DNA of 28,732 bases, from assembly GCA_023423995.1 (NCBI GenBank), contig JAFAEL010000267.1, positions 1 to 28,732 on the forward strand, given 5' to 3'. The stretch is from Pseudomonadota bacterium (GTDB lineage Bacteria; Pseudomonadota; Alphaproteobacteria; Rhizobiales; Beijerinckiaceae). This document shows positions 8,081 to 15,781 of this stretch, piece by piece. How positions within the stretch are numbered: position 1 is the stretch's first letter; each line of letters opens with the position of its first letter. The translations under genes were made by a program, and so were the position numbers. The notes beneath the pieces were generated by a model that saw only the letters and a list, made by a program, of their open reading frames with translations, was not told where the DNA came from and did not search any database.

Positions 8081-11000
8081 TCAGCGGGTGGGCGCGGTCG
8101 GGGCGAGGCCGACCATCTGCAGGTAAGTCCGGACGACGTCCGGCGGCGGGCCGGCGGGGGGCGGCTCGACGCCCACGATCGCGGGCCGAACGATGGCCGT
8201 CCGGCCATCCGCCGGAATGCTCGCCTCGAGCACGTAGCGGCCTGGCTCCAGCTTCTGGAGCTGCGCCACCCCGCTCCCGAGCGGGCGGCCGGAGGCGTCG
8301 AGCAGGAGCACGGAGGCGATGTCCGGCTCGGCTCGCACGCCGATTCCGATCTCTGCCGAACGCTTGACCTCGAAGCCGAAGAGCACGGCTCCGCCCGCCG
8401 CGACTGTCACGGGCTCTCCGATTCCCTCCCTGGCGGGAATCACGGCGCTCGCCGTGAGTTCGACCGAACCCGCAAGAATGCCATCATGGGGGGAATAGAG
8501 GCGGAGGGCGGCGTCGCCCGGGGTGAGGAGGGCGTGGAACTCCGCGCCCGACGGGAAGGCGAGCGGCGGGGCGGACCCACCCTGCTGCGCTAGCGCCAGG
8601 ATCACCGGCGCGCTCGTGCGGACGTGAAGGAGTTTTGGCCCGTCCGCCTTGAAGGCGAGCGACATGGCGGGGCCGTCGAGCTTCACCACCGACGGGAGTT
8701 CCACCGGTTGCGTGACGGGCTCCGGCCAGGGCGAGCGCCCGCCACGCTCGATCCAGGCCGCAACGAGGCCGCGCTGGTGGGACAAGATGAGCTCGCCGGG
8801 CCCAGAAAGGGGAATAGAGCCGCCCCGCAGCACGCGGCCGTTCTTGCCCGTGAAGGTCGCATCGGCCCCGGCCGTCATAAGCCGGTCCCCGGGCTCAGCC
8901 GCGACCCGGAGGGCGAGCGAGCCGGCGGCCCCGAAGAAGCGCTTCAGCGCGGCATCGGCCTTCAGCTCGGCCATCCCCTCCCCGGCCGGCGCGACGGCGA
9001 GCCGGACCGGCCTCGCCTCAGGCGTGAGATTCACGAACAGGACGTTCGTCCACTCGCCGGTCGCCGTTCGGGTCAGGGTCTCGTCGCCGGTCCAGACCGT
9101 CATCGCGTGCGGGTGCGCCCAGTCCGCAATGGCTGCGGTCCCGGCAGGCAGGTCGAATGTGAGGCGCTTGAGGCCCGCCGGCAGCCGGACCGGCTGCGCC
9201 GTTCCCGCCTGGACGAGGCCCGAGAACTCGGTCGCCTTACGCGCCTCCTCGACGAGCTTCAGGTCGCGCGCGCCGATCCGGATCGGCAGGGCGTCCGCCC
9301 CGCCAGCATCCCAGGCTCGGAGCGCCTCGTAGCCGCCGAGCGCAACCGCGCTCCCGCTCGCGACCCCCATGCCGCGGCCTCCGGAGAGGCCCGGCTGGCC
9401 GAAAGTGGAGGTCGCGCGCCACACCCGCACCTCGCCCGCGCCCGGCGCGACCTTGGGCCAGCTCGCCTTGCCCTCGGCCGGAACGGTCAGGGCGATCTCG
9501 TCCAGCGGCAGGGCGGCGGGCTCGAGTTCGACCTTGCCGGGATCGCCGCGCGAAACGAGCCAGACCGTGTCGCCTTGCGGCACGATACTCCCATCTGCTG
9601 GCCGGAGCGCCTGCCCGGGAACGGAGCCCTGCAGCATGTTCCGGGGTGCCTGCTTGAAGGTGAGCACGCCTGAGCCCGGCGCGACCGTCAGGTCGATGCG
9701 AACGTCGCCCGAGACACGCCCGAGCGGCACAGGATCAAAGGATAGCAGGCCCGTTCCGCCGGGCTCCCGGTGGATGGCGCGCGCCGCGATTTCGATCCGT
9801 GCCAAGCCCCCGTCCACCGTCCAGGCCGCCACGCGCCAGGGCCGGGAGGCATCGCCGTCACCCGGCGCGGCCACGAGCGGCGACAAACCGCGATCGGTGC
9901 CGATGACCGTCCAGCGGCCGCCCACCTCGCGGCGCTCGAGGGAGAGCACCGATTCCGTGCCGGCCTTCGCGGCCACGACGAGCAGATGCCCTGCCTCGAC
10001 GGCGGGAAGGCCGAAGACCCGCACACCGGCGCCTTCGACCGCGCGCTCGCCCTCGCCGTCGAGCGCGGGCTGCTCTACGCTTTCCGGTAGCGCGAGGCGG
10101 ATCTCGATGCGGTGGTCGGCCGGCGGGGTCTCGTCTCGGGTCTCCGCGTCCGCGACAGCCTGCTCGCTGGGCGGCTGCTCGCCCTCGGCTTCGGCCGTTT
10201 CGGCAGCCTCGTCCGCCGGGGAGGTCTCGACTTCGTTCTCCGCTGACGCGTCCTCGCTCTCGGCATCGGGAGGTGGCCCGTCCTGGCGGACGGGGGCGCC
10301 TTCAACGGGCGACAGTTCGAGCGTGTAGGCCCCTGCCGGCAGGCGGCGGGACAGGCCAATGTTCCAGTCGTCCGCCCGGTCGTCGAGGCGCTCGATGACC
10401 CTGCCCTCGGAGTCCTTCAGGATGCCGCGGAGGTCCGTCCGGCCGAAGGTCGTCAGGCTGACGACGCGATCCTGTGCGATCGCAAAGGGCACAGTCACGG
10501 GAAGCTCGACCTTGCGCACCACGCCCGGCTGCAGCTCGTTCGCGGAGAGCGACACGCGGTAATCGAGCCGGTCGTTGCGGTCCTGCGCGCGTGCCTCCAG
10601 GGTGTAGCGGCCGGGTTGCAGGCTCCCCGAAAAACCCTGCTTGCCGACGATCCTGGCCACGGGCTGGGTCTCGCCCTCGTTGACGAGTTCGCCCGCCATG
10701 CCGTCCGGGAGGCTAAGCGTCACCTCCGCAGGCCCGGCGAGTGCGAAGGCCCAGCGGTCCGGCACCCGCTCCTGTCCCAGGGCGGCCGGCTCGAGCCACT
10801 GAAAGGGCGTCTCGGCGTCGAAGGGCAGCGGATGCGGCCCGTGTCCCGAAAGCTCGGGAGCCGGGACGATGCGGGTGAGCCGCACGACGGCCCGCGCTTC
10901 GACGGGCGGCGGCAGGAGCACGAGGCGGTAGCGTCCCGGCTCGAAAACGCGCTCGAGCGTGGTGAGCGGACCGGGAGCGGCCAGTGGCCACCCTTCCGCA

Positions 11001-13687
11001 TCCTCCAGCCGGGCGCGGAACGGCTCGCCGAGTGCAAAGAGCTCCAGGCGATAGCGCCCGGCTTCGGCGATTTCGATCGGGAATACGGCCCCGACCCCGT
11101 CGGCGAGCGTGGCGCGCACACTGGCGTCCGGCGCGAGCACGCCCCGTTCGGGCAGGGAAGCCGGCACCGCGGTCAGCCCGAGCCGGCCGGCGGAATCCTG
11201 CGCCTTTACGGCGACGCGATAGCGGCCGGCCTTCAGATAGGTGAGCGAGAGCGCATTCTGTCCCGCTCCATTCGCCTCGGCCTTGTCGATCCGTGGCAGA
11301 AAGGAGGTCGCGAGCGTCAGGCCCGTCCTGAGCCGGCCCAGCGTCTCGATGCGGTAGAGCCCGCCTTCCTTGACGTCGACCGCGAAGCTCCTCTGCGCAT
11401 CCCGGGGGAGGTCGAAGAAGCGTGGGGTGCCGGCCGTCACGGCCTCGAGTTGCTCGGCCGCGGGCGGCGGCGCGACAGGCGTGTGCTTAGTCGGATCTAG
11501 CCACGAGAGGACGGTGCCGCGGGCTTGGGCCGGGGCCGGGAGGCGCACGGTAGCCGAGCGGCCATTCGCAAGCTGCCTCTCGTCGGCCAGTGCCACCGCA
11601 ACCGGAACGCCGTTCACGGCCACGGCGGCCAGGCTACCCGCTTTCGGCATCCGCACGGGAACGTCGAGCGCCTGCCCCGCCGCCTGATAGAGCGCGAGCG
11701 GGGCCGCTTCGAGGTCTGCCGGCAGGCTGCGGGCGACCGGCGCGAGCACCAGGCCCGGCGCCTCGTTGGCCAGGATTTGATAGTTGCCGTTCTGGTCGAG
11801 GTTGTGGATGCCGAGCGGAATGGAGTGGCGCGCTGCCTGTGCCCTCAGGGCCTCGGCCGAGACCCCGGGGGGGCCGAGCGTCACGTCGAGCACCCCGAAG
11901 GCACCCGCGACCGGGGACAGCGTCAGCTTGTACCAGCCCGGCTCGAGGTCCCAGCGCGGCGTCCGGCCGTCCGTGCGCGGCGGGCGGCCGCCGAGAAGCG
12001 GAGCGATCGTGGCGTTCGTCTTCGGCCCGGTGGTGGCCACCGCAATCGGCGTCGCACCCGTGACCTCGAAGATCAGGCTGGCCGTCCCCCGAAGATTCAG
12101 CTTTTGGCGCCAGGCCCTACTCGCGCCGACCTGCGGCGCATTGGAGGCGAGGACACGGCCGCCCCTGCCTTGTTCGAACCGGGCGAGGAGCACCGTCGCC
12201 GGGACCTCGTCCCCGCCCTCTCCGGCGACATCCACCGCGATCCAGTGCGGGCCGGTCCCCGAGATGCGGCGCGAGGCCGAAGGATCGAGAGCACGCAAGC
12301 GGAAGGGCTGTCCCTCCTGGCCCGAGACCTCGACGACCGCCGGCTTCGATGGGTCGCCGCTGCTGGACAGCGTTACGACCGGCTCGCGCGCCGCCTTTGA
12401 GATGGCTGCCGTGACCGGGGAACCGGTCTCGCGGCGGACGGAGAGGGTCGCCGCGGTGGGCTCAGGAAGCTCAAGATGGAACTGGGTTGCGGCCCCTGGC
12501 GCCTCGAAGCGAGCCGCACCCGTCGGGCCGATCGTGCCCTCGACCCATCCGCCCATTGGCTCGGGAAGCCCGAGCCTGACATGAAGCGGCTCGGCCGGAT
12601 CGCCGTCCGTCCAGGCGAGCTTCGGCCCGCCATAGGCGGTGATCAGATAGAGGCCCGGCTCGACATCGCCATCGATACGGGCGCGGGTGAGCGGGTAGCC
12701 TGATTTCGGCGTGACCCGCGACATTCTAGGCTCGACGGGTGCGAGGTCCCGCCCATTCTGCCAGAGGCGCAGGTCCGCAAGGCTGCGCCCCGCCGCCTCG
12801 ACCGAGACGCGACCGGGCTTTTCGAGCTGGAACCACCAGGAACGCTGGGTCAGATCGGACAGCTCGGTCGAGGCCGCGCCGCCATGGGCCAGTGCCGCCG
12901 ATATCTCGCCCCGTTCGCGGAACGGCTCGACCACCAGCTTGGCCTCGCCCGGCGCATCCGGCGCACCAAGGACCCGAAGCTTGTAGGTGCCCGCGTCGAG
13001 GAGTTCGTCGATCCGGCCGTCCTTCACGCCCGGCTCGCCCTGCTGCTCGCCCGGTCCCGACATCTGGCTCACGAGTTGCAGAGCCATGCCGGTTCGGCTC
13101 TCGGCGCGGATCGCAAAGCGGCCGGGAGACTGCACCGCGAGCATCACGTCTGTCCGGCCGGCGGCTGGAACCGTGCTGCGCGACAGCGAGGCTTCCGCGG
13201 GAGCGGCCGAGACCGGCAGCGCTGCGACCGGAGGAAGAGGGGGCGACAGCAGGACCTGGGCGTCCGTCGGCACCGCCGCGGGTCCAGGCCGCACGGCCGC
13301 GCCGGGGTTGGCGGGCGGCAGGGGCATCGCGGCCGCTGGGGTGGCAGCGGCCGCAGCGTTCATGGCCGTGAGCCGGGTTCGATAGAGGCCCTGCAGGCAC
13401 GCGGCCACGCGCTGGAGCGGCTCGTTCTTCGAGGCGCAGAGGCGGTCGCGGTTCGCAAGCCAGCTCCGCTGCTCGCCCCGCAATGCGCCGGCCTGCGCCG
13501 GCTCGCGGCCGAGGCGCGCCGAATAGGCGGTCGCAAGCGCGCGATCCTGCTCGATCAGCCCCGGCGTCGCGCAGATCGCCTGCTCGACCGGCGTGCGAGC
13601 CTTTGTACAGTCGAGGCCCTGGGCCGCAGCCGGCAGCGCCCCGACGAGAAGGCCTATCGCGAGGACTGACGCTCTGGTGGGCTGCAT
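8081..13687 (-). CDS. Giant secreted protein with N-terminal LprI domain and beta-rich repeat modules
   Basis: 1,868 residues from the ATG at 13687, preceded by GGAGGGG. Residues 1-23 are a Sec signal peptide (ALPAAAQ). Residues 27-106 match the LprI/DUF1311 pattern: CTKARTPVEQAIC, EQRSWLANRDRLC, CLQGLYRTRL, with Cys27, 39, 84 and 97 able to form two disulfides. LprI of M. tuberculosis is a lysozyme inhibitor. A Pro/Ala linker follows, then a very long region of beta-strand-like modules carrying repeated PGRYxL or AGxYxL turns, resembling PPC-type (bacterial pre-peptidase C) domains. One strongly acidic low-complexity stretch lies near 10,100-10,290. No transmembrane helix or protease motif was recognised. 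It is first in the operon, 10 nt before the macroglobulin. The function is unassigned; a periplasmic scaffold or inhibitor is my inference. Confidence 0.85.
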   Translation of the reverse strand: MQPTRASVLAIGLLVGALPAAAQGLDCTKARTPVEQAICATPGLIEQDRALATAYSARLGREPAQAGALRGEQRSWLANRDRLCASKNEPLQRVAACLQGLYRTRLTAMNAAAAATPAAAMPLPPANPGAAVRPGPAAVPTDAQVLLSPPLPPVAALPVSAAPAEASLSRSTVPAAGRTDVMLAVQSPGRFAIRAESRTGMALQLVSQMSGPGEQQGEPGVKDGRIDELLDAGTYKLRVLGAPDAPGEAKLVVEPFRERGEISAALAHGGAASTELSDLTQRSWWFQLEKPGRVSVEAAGRSLADLRLWQNGRDLAPVEPRMSRVTPKSGYPLTRARIDGDVEPGLYLITAYGGPKLAWTDGDPAEPLHVRLGLPEPMGGWVEGTIGPTGAARFEAPGAATQFHLELPEPTAATLSVRRETGSPVTAAISKAAREPVVTLSSSGDPSKPAVVEVSGQEGQPFRLRALDPSASRRISGTGPHWIAVDVAGEGGDEVPATVLLARFEQGRGGRVLASNAPQVGASRAWRQKLNLRGTASLIFEVTGATPIAVATTGPKTNATIAPLLGGRPPRTDGRTPRWDLEPGWYKLTLSPVAGAFGVLDVTLGPPGVSAEALRAQAARHSIPLGIHNLDQNGNYQILANEAPGLVLAPVARSLPADLEAAPLALYQAAGQALDVPVRMPKAGSLAAVAVNGVPVAVALADERQLANGRSATVRLPAPAQARGTVLSWLDPTKHTPVAPPPAAEQLEAVTAGTPRFFDLPRDAQRSFAVDVKEGGLYRIETLGRLRTGLTLATSFLPRIDKAEANGAGQNALSLTYLKAGRYRVAVKAQDSAGRLGLTAVPASLPERGVLAPDASVRATLADGVGAVFPIEIAEAGRYRLELFALGEPFRARLEDAEGWPLAAPGPLTTLERVFEPGRYRLVLLPPPVEARAVVRLTRIVPAPELSGHGPHPLPFDAETPFQWLEPAALGQERVPDRWAFALAGPAEVTLSLPDGMAGELVNEGETQPVARIVGKQGFSGSLQPGRYTLEARAQDRNDRLDYRVSLSANELQPGVVRKVELPVTVPFAIAQDRVVSLTTFGRTDLRGILKDSEGRVIERLDDRADDWNIGLSRRLPAGAYTLELSPVEGAPVRQDGPPPDAESEDASAENEVETSPADEAAETAEAEGEQPPSEQAVADAETRDETPPADHRIEIRLALPESVEQPALDGEGERAVEGAGVRVFGLPAVEAGHLLVVAAKAGTESVLSLERREVGGRWTVIGTDRGLSPLVAAPGDGDASRPWRVAAWTVDGGLARIEIAARAIHREPGGTGLLSFDPVPLGRVSGDVRIDLTVAPGSGVLTFKQAPRNMLQGSVPGQALRPADGSIVPQGDTVWLVSRGDPGKVELEPAALPLDEIALTVPAEGKASWPKVAPGAGEVRVWRATSTFGQPGLSGGRGMGVASGSAVALGGYEALRAWDAGGADALPIRIGARDLKLVEEARKATEFSGLVQAGTAQPVRLPAGLKRLTFDLPAGTAAIADWAHPHAMTVWTGDETLTRTATGEWTNVLFVNLTPEARPVRLAVAPAGEGMAELKADAALKRFFGAAGSLALRVAAEPGDRLMTAGADATFTGKNGRVLRGGSIPLSGPGELILSHQRGLVAAWIERGGRSPWPEPVTQPVELPSVVKLDGPAMSLAFKADGPKLLHVRTSAPVILALAQQGGSAPPLAFPSGAEFHALLTPGDAALRLYSPHDGILAGSVELTASAVIPAREGIGEPVTVAAGGAVLFGFEVKRSAEIGIGVRAEPDIASVLLLDASGRPLGSGVAQLQKLEPGRYVLEASIPADGRTAIVRPAIVGVEPPPAGPPPDVVRTYLQMVGLAPTAPTR

Positions 13688-13900
13688 CCGACTGGGACCC
13701 CTCCGAGCTCGCGCCCGCAAGCTTAACAGGTCTTGAGATAATCGCGATCCATGCCGGCTCTGTTTCGGCAGGCGCTCCAACCTGAAACGATGCCGCACGG
13801 CACGAAATCAAGGGGCCGCACCACGCAATTCACACGACACGGCGATCCCGCAGAGAGAGGCCGAACGGAGAACGGCCCCGTGACCAGGCTGCAGGGAGGC
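13688..13900. promoter_or_regulatory. Divergent intergenic region
   Basis: This 213-bp gap separates the envelope operon (-) from a small secreted protein gene (+), so it should hold both promoters. The only AT-richer patch is around 13,722-13,752 (CTTAACAGGTCTTGAGATAATC). I cannot pick convincing -35/-10 boxes, and no GGAAC EcfG-type element was seen. Confidence 0.4.
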
Positions 13901-14191
13901 ATGATGTTGACGAAACTGAAGATGGTGGGAACGGCAGCCGCGCTCGCCGCTGCGCTCGGCGGGTTCGTGCTGATCAGCGCCGGCGAGAGCGCGCCCGTAG
14001 CGGCGGCGCCTGCCGCCCTCGCGCCTGCGCCACTCGCTTCGCTGGACGCCAAGCCTCCGCCCGCGCACCAGGCAGCCGCCGCCGATTGCGGGAAGCAGGC
14101 CTGGCCCTACGTGGCGCCCGAATGCCTCGCTGCCGCCAGCGGCACGCCGGTCCGCAAGGCCATCCGCACCATCGAGGTCAACGCCCGCTGA
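13901..14191 (+). CDS. Small secreted protein with paired cysteines around a WPY motif
   Basis: 96 residues from the ATG at 13901, with GGGAGG three bases upstream; the second ATG at 13904 is equally possible. An N-terminal hydrophobic segment (about 8-27) looks like a signal peptide or membrane anchor. An Ala/Pro-rich linker follows, then DCGKQAWPYVAPECL, in which two Cys flank a Trp-Pro-Tyr. Short exported proteins with this Cys-x5-WPY-x4-Cys core recur in Hyphomicrobiales, but I know of no function. It converges with the dipeptide-binding protein gene, with 6 bp between stops. The longer open frame starting at 13751 has no RBS and lacks an N-terminal signal, so I reject that start. Confidence 0.75.
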   Translation: MMLTKLKMVGTAAALAAALGGFVLISAGESAPVAAAPAALAPAPLASLDAKPPPAHQAAAADCGKQAWPYVAPECLAAASGTPVRKAIRTIEVNAR

Positions 14192-14197
14192 GCTCGT

Positions 14198-15781
14198 TCA
14201 CTGCAGGTCGACCTTGTCGAAAGCGTGCCGGCCGAGGAGGTCCATGCGGAAGCCCGTGACCTCCTTCCGAGTCGCCATGAAGACGAGGGAATGGGCGATC
14301 GGCACCCAGGGCGCCTCGCGTTTCGCAATGGCCTGTGCCTCCCGATAGAGGCCCTCGCGTTCGTTGCGGTCGAGAATGCGCTTCGCCCGGGTGACTAGGC
14401 TGTCATAGGTGGGCTCGCACCACTTGGCGATATTGTTGCCGCCCGGACGGGCGGATGTGCAGCCGAGCAGAACATCGAGGAAGTTGTCCGGATCGCCGAT
14501 ATCGCCTGTCCAGCCGAACAGCGCCATGGGCGCTTCCCCGGCCAGCAGCTTCGCCCGGTATGTACTCCAGTCGGCCGTCAACAGGCGCAGCCGGATCCCG
14601 AGCTTGGCGAGGTCCGCCTGGATCATCTCCGCCACACGCTTGCCGTTGGGATTGTAGGGGCGGCTGACCGGCAGGTACCACAGCTCGGTCTCGAACCCGG
14701 CGGCGTGGCCCGCCTCTGCGAGCAGCCTCCGCGCGCCTTCCAGGTCGAAGGGGTAGTCGCGGATCTCGGCGTTGAAGGACCAGAGCATGGGCGGGAACGG
14801 GTTCTTCGCGACTGTCCCGGCACCACCATAGACGGCCTCCACGATCGCGGCCCTGTCGATTGCCATGTTCACCGCGCGGCGCACGCGCACGTCGTCGAAC
14901 GGCTTCATCGTCGTGTTCAGCCCGACATAGCCGATGTTCAGCCCCTCCTGGCTCAGGAGCCGCAAGGCAGGGTCGGCGGAGATGCGGTCGGCGTCGGCGG
15001 GGTTTGGATAGGCCATCACGTGGCACTCGCCAGACTTGAGCTTCGTCAGCCTGACGGCCGCATTCGGCGTGATGGAGAAGACCAGCGTATCGACCGGCTG
15101 GCGCCCGCCCCAGTAATCTTCGAAGGCGCGATAGCGAACGACGACGTCCTTCTGGTAGCCCGCGAAGACGAAGGGCCCCGTCCCGATCGGCGCCTCGTCG
15201 ATGAGCTCCTTTCGGCCCTCGCGCGCCAGGAAGTGCCCGTACTCGGCCGAGAGCACCACGTTGAAGGGCATCCCGAGGCTCGGCAGGAACGTCGCCTCCG
15301 GCCGCTTGATGGTGATCCGGAGCGTGTGGTCGTCGATTTTCTCGACGCGCTCGAGCAATTCCGGCATCCCGACGTCGCGGAAGTAATCGTACTGGCCGCC
15401 AGAGATTTTGTGGAAGGGGTGGTTCTGCTTCCATTGCCGCTCGAGCGAGAAGATGACGTCATCCGCGTTGAGGTCGCGCGACGGCTTGAAGCGCTCGCTC
15501 GCGTGAAACTTCACGCCCCGCCGGAGGTGGAACGTATAGGCGAGCCCGTCCTCGGAGATCGTCCAGCTTTCAGCCAGTGCAGGAACAGGCTGCAGCGTCG
15601 CGCTGTCCAGCTCCACCAGATTGTTGAACATCGGGCGTCCGGCATTCATTCCGGTCGTGTCCGTCACAAGCTGGGGATTGAGCGAGCGGGGATCGCCCTC
15701 CGAGCAGAAGACCAGGGTCTTGGCGGGGGCCGCCGAGACGGCCAGGAAACCGAGAAGGCTCAGCCCGAAAGCGGTTCTCAT
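14198..15781 (-). CDS. dppA: Periplasmic dipeptide-binding protein (SBP_bac_5 family, DppA-like)
   Basis: 527 residues; a family 5 solute-binding protein normally delivering peptides (or heme) to a Dpp ABC importer. Seen: a signal peptide ending SAAPA-K; the mature start KTLVFCSEGDPRSLNPQL; SEDGLAYTFHLRRGVKFH; LNADDVIFSLERQ; IGTGPFVFAGYQKD; MAYPNPAD; and a C-terminal APWVPIAHSLVF. These follow E. coli DppA almost block by block, and the length is the family norm. The ATG at 15781 overlaps the histidine kinase stop as ATGA, so the two are translationally coupled. No dppBCDF genes are in the window. It may therefore work with permeases encoded elsewhere, or serve as the sensory subunit of the kinase; the latter is inference. 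An open frame extending upstream to 16060 lies within the kinase gene and is ignored. Confidence 0.95.
   Translation of the reverse strand: MRTAFGLSLLGFLAVSAAPAKTLVFCSEGDPRSLNPQLVTDTTGMNAGRPMFNNLVELDSATLQPVPALAESWTISEDGLAYTFHLRRGVKFHASERFKPSRDLNADDVIFSLERQWKQNHPFHKISGGQYDYFRDVGMPELLERVEKIDDHTLRITIKRPEATFLPSLGMPFNVVLSAEYGHFLAREGRKELIDEAPIGTGPFVFAGYQKDVVVRYRAFEDYWGGRQPVDTLVFSITPNAAVRLTKLKSGECHVMAYPNPADADRISADPALRLLSQEGLNIGYVGLNTTMKPFDDVRVRRAVNMAIDRAAIVEAVYGGAGTVAKNPFPPMLWSFNAEIRDYPFDLEGARRLLAEAGHAAGFETELWYLPVSRPYNPNGKRVAEMIQADLAKLGIRLRLLTADWSTYRAKLLAGEAPMALFGWTGDIGDPDNFLDVLLGCTSARPGGNNIAKWCEPTYDSLVTRAKRILDRNEREGLYREAQAIAKREAPWVPIAHSLVFMATRKEVTGFRMDLLGRHAFDKVDLQ

Noticed and set aside
8071..8208. 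Upstream extension of the macroglobulin frame
   Set aside because: It overlaps the end of the LprI-type gene, has no RBS and is Arg/Pro-rich; the ATG at 8070 follows the stop by 10 nt with GAGG nearby.
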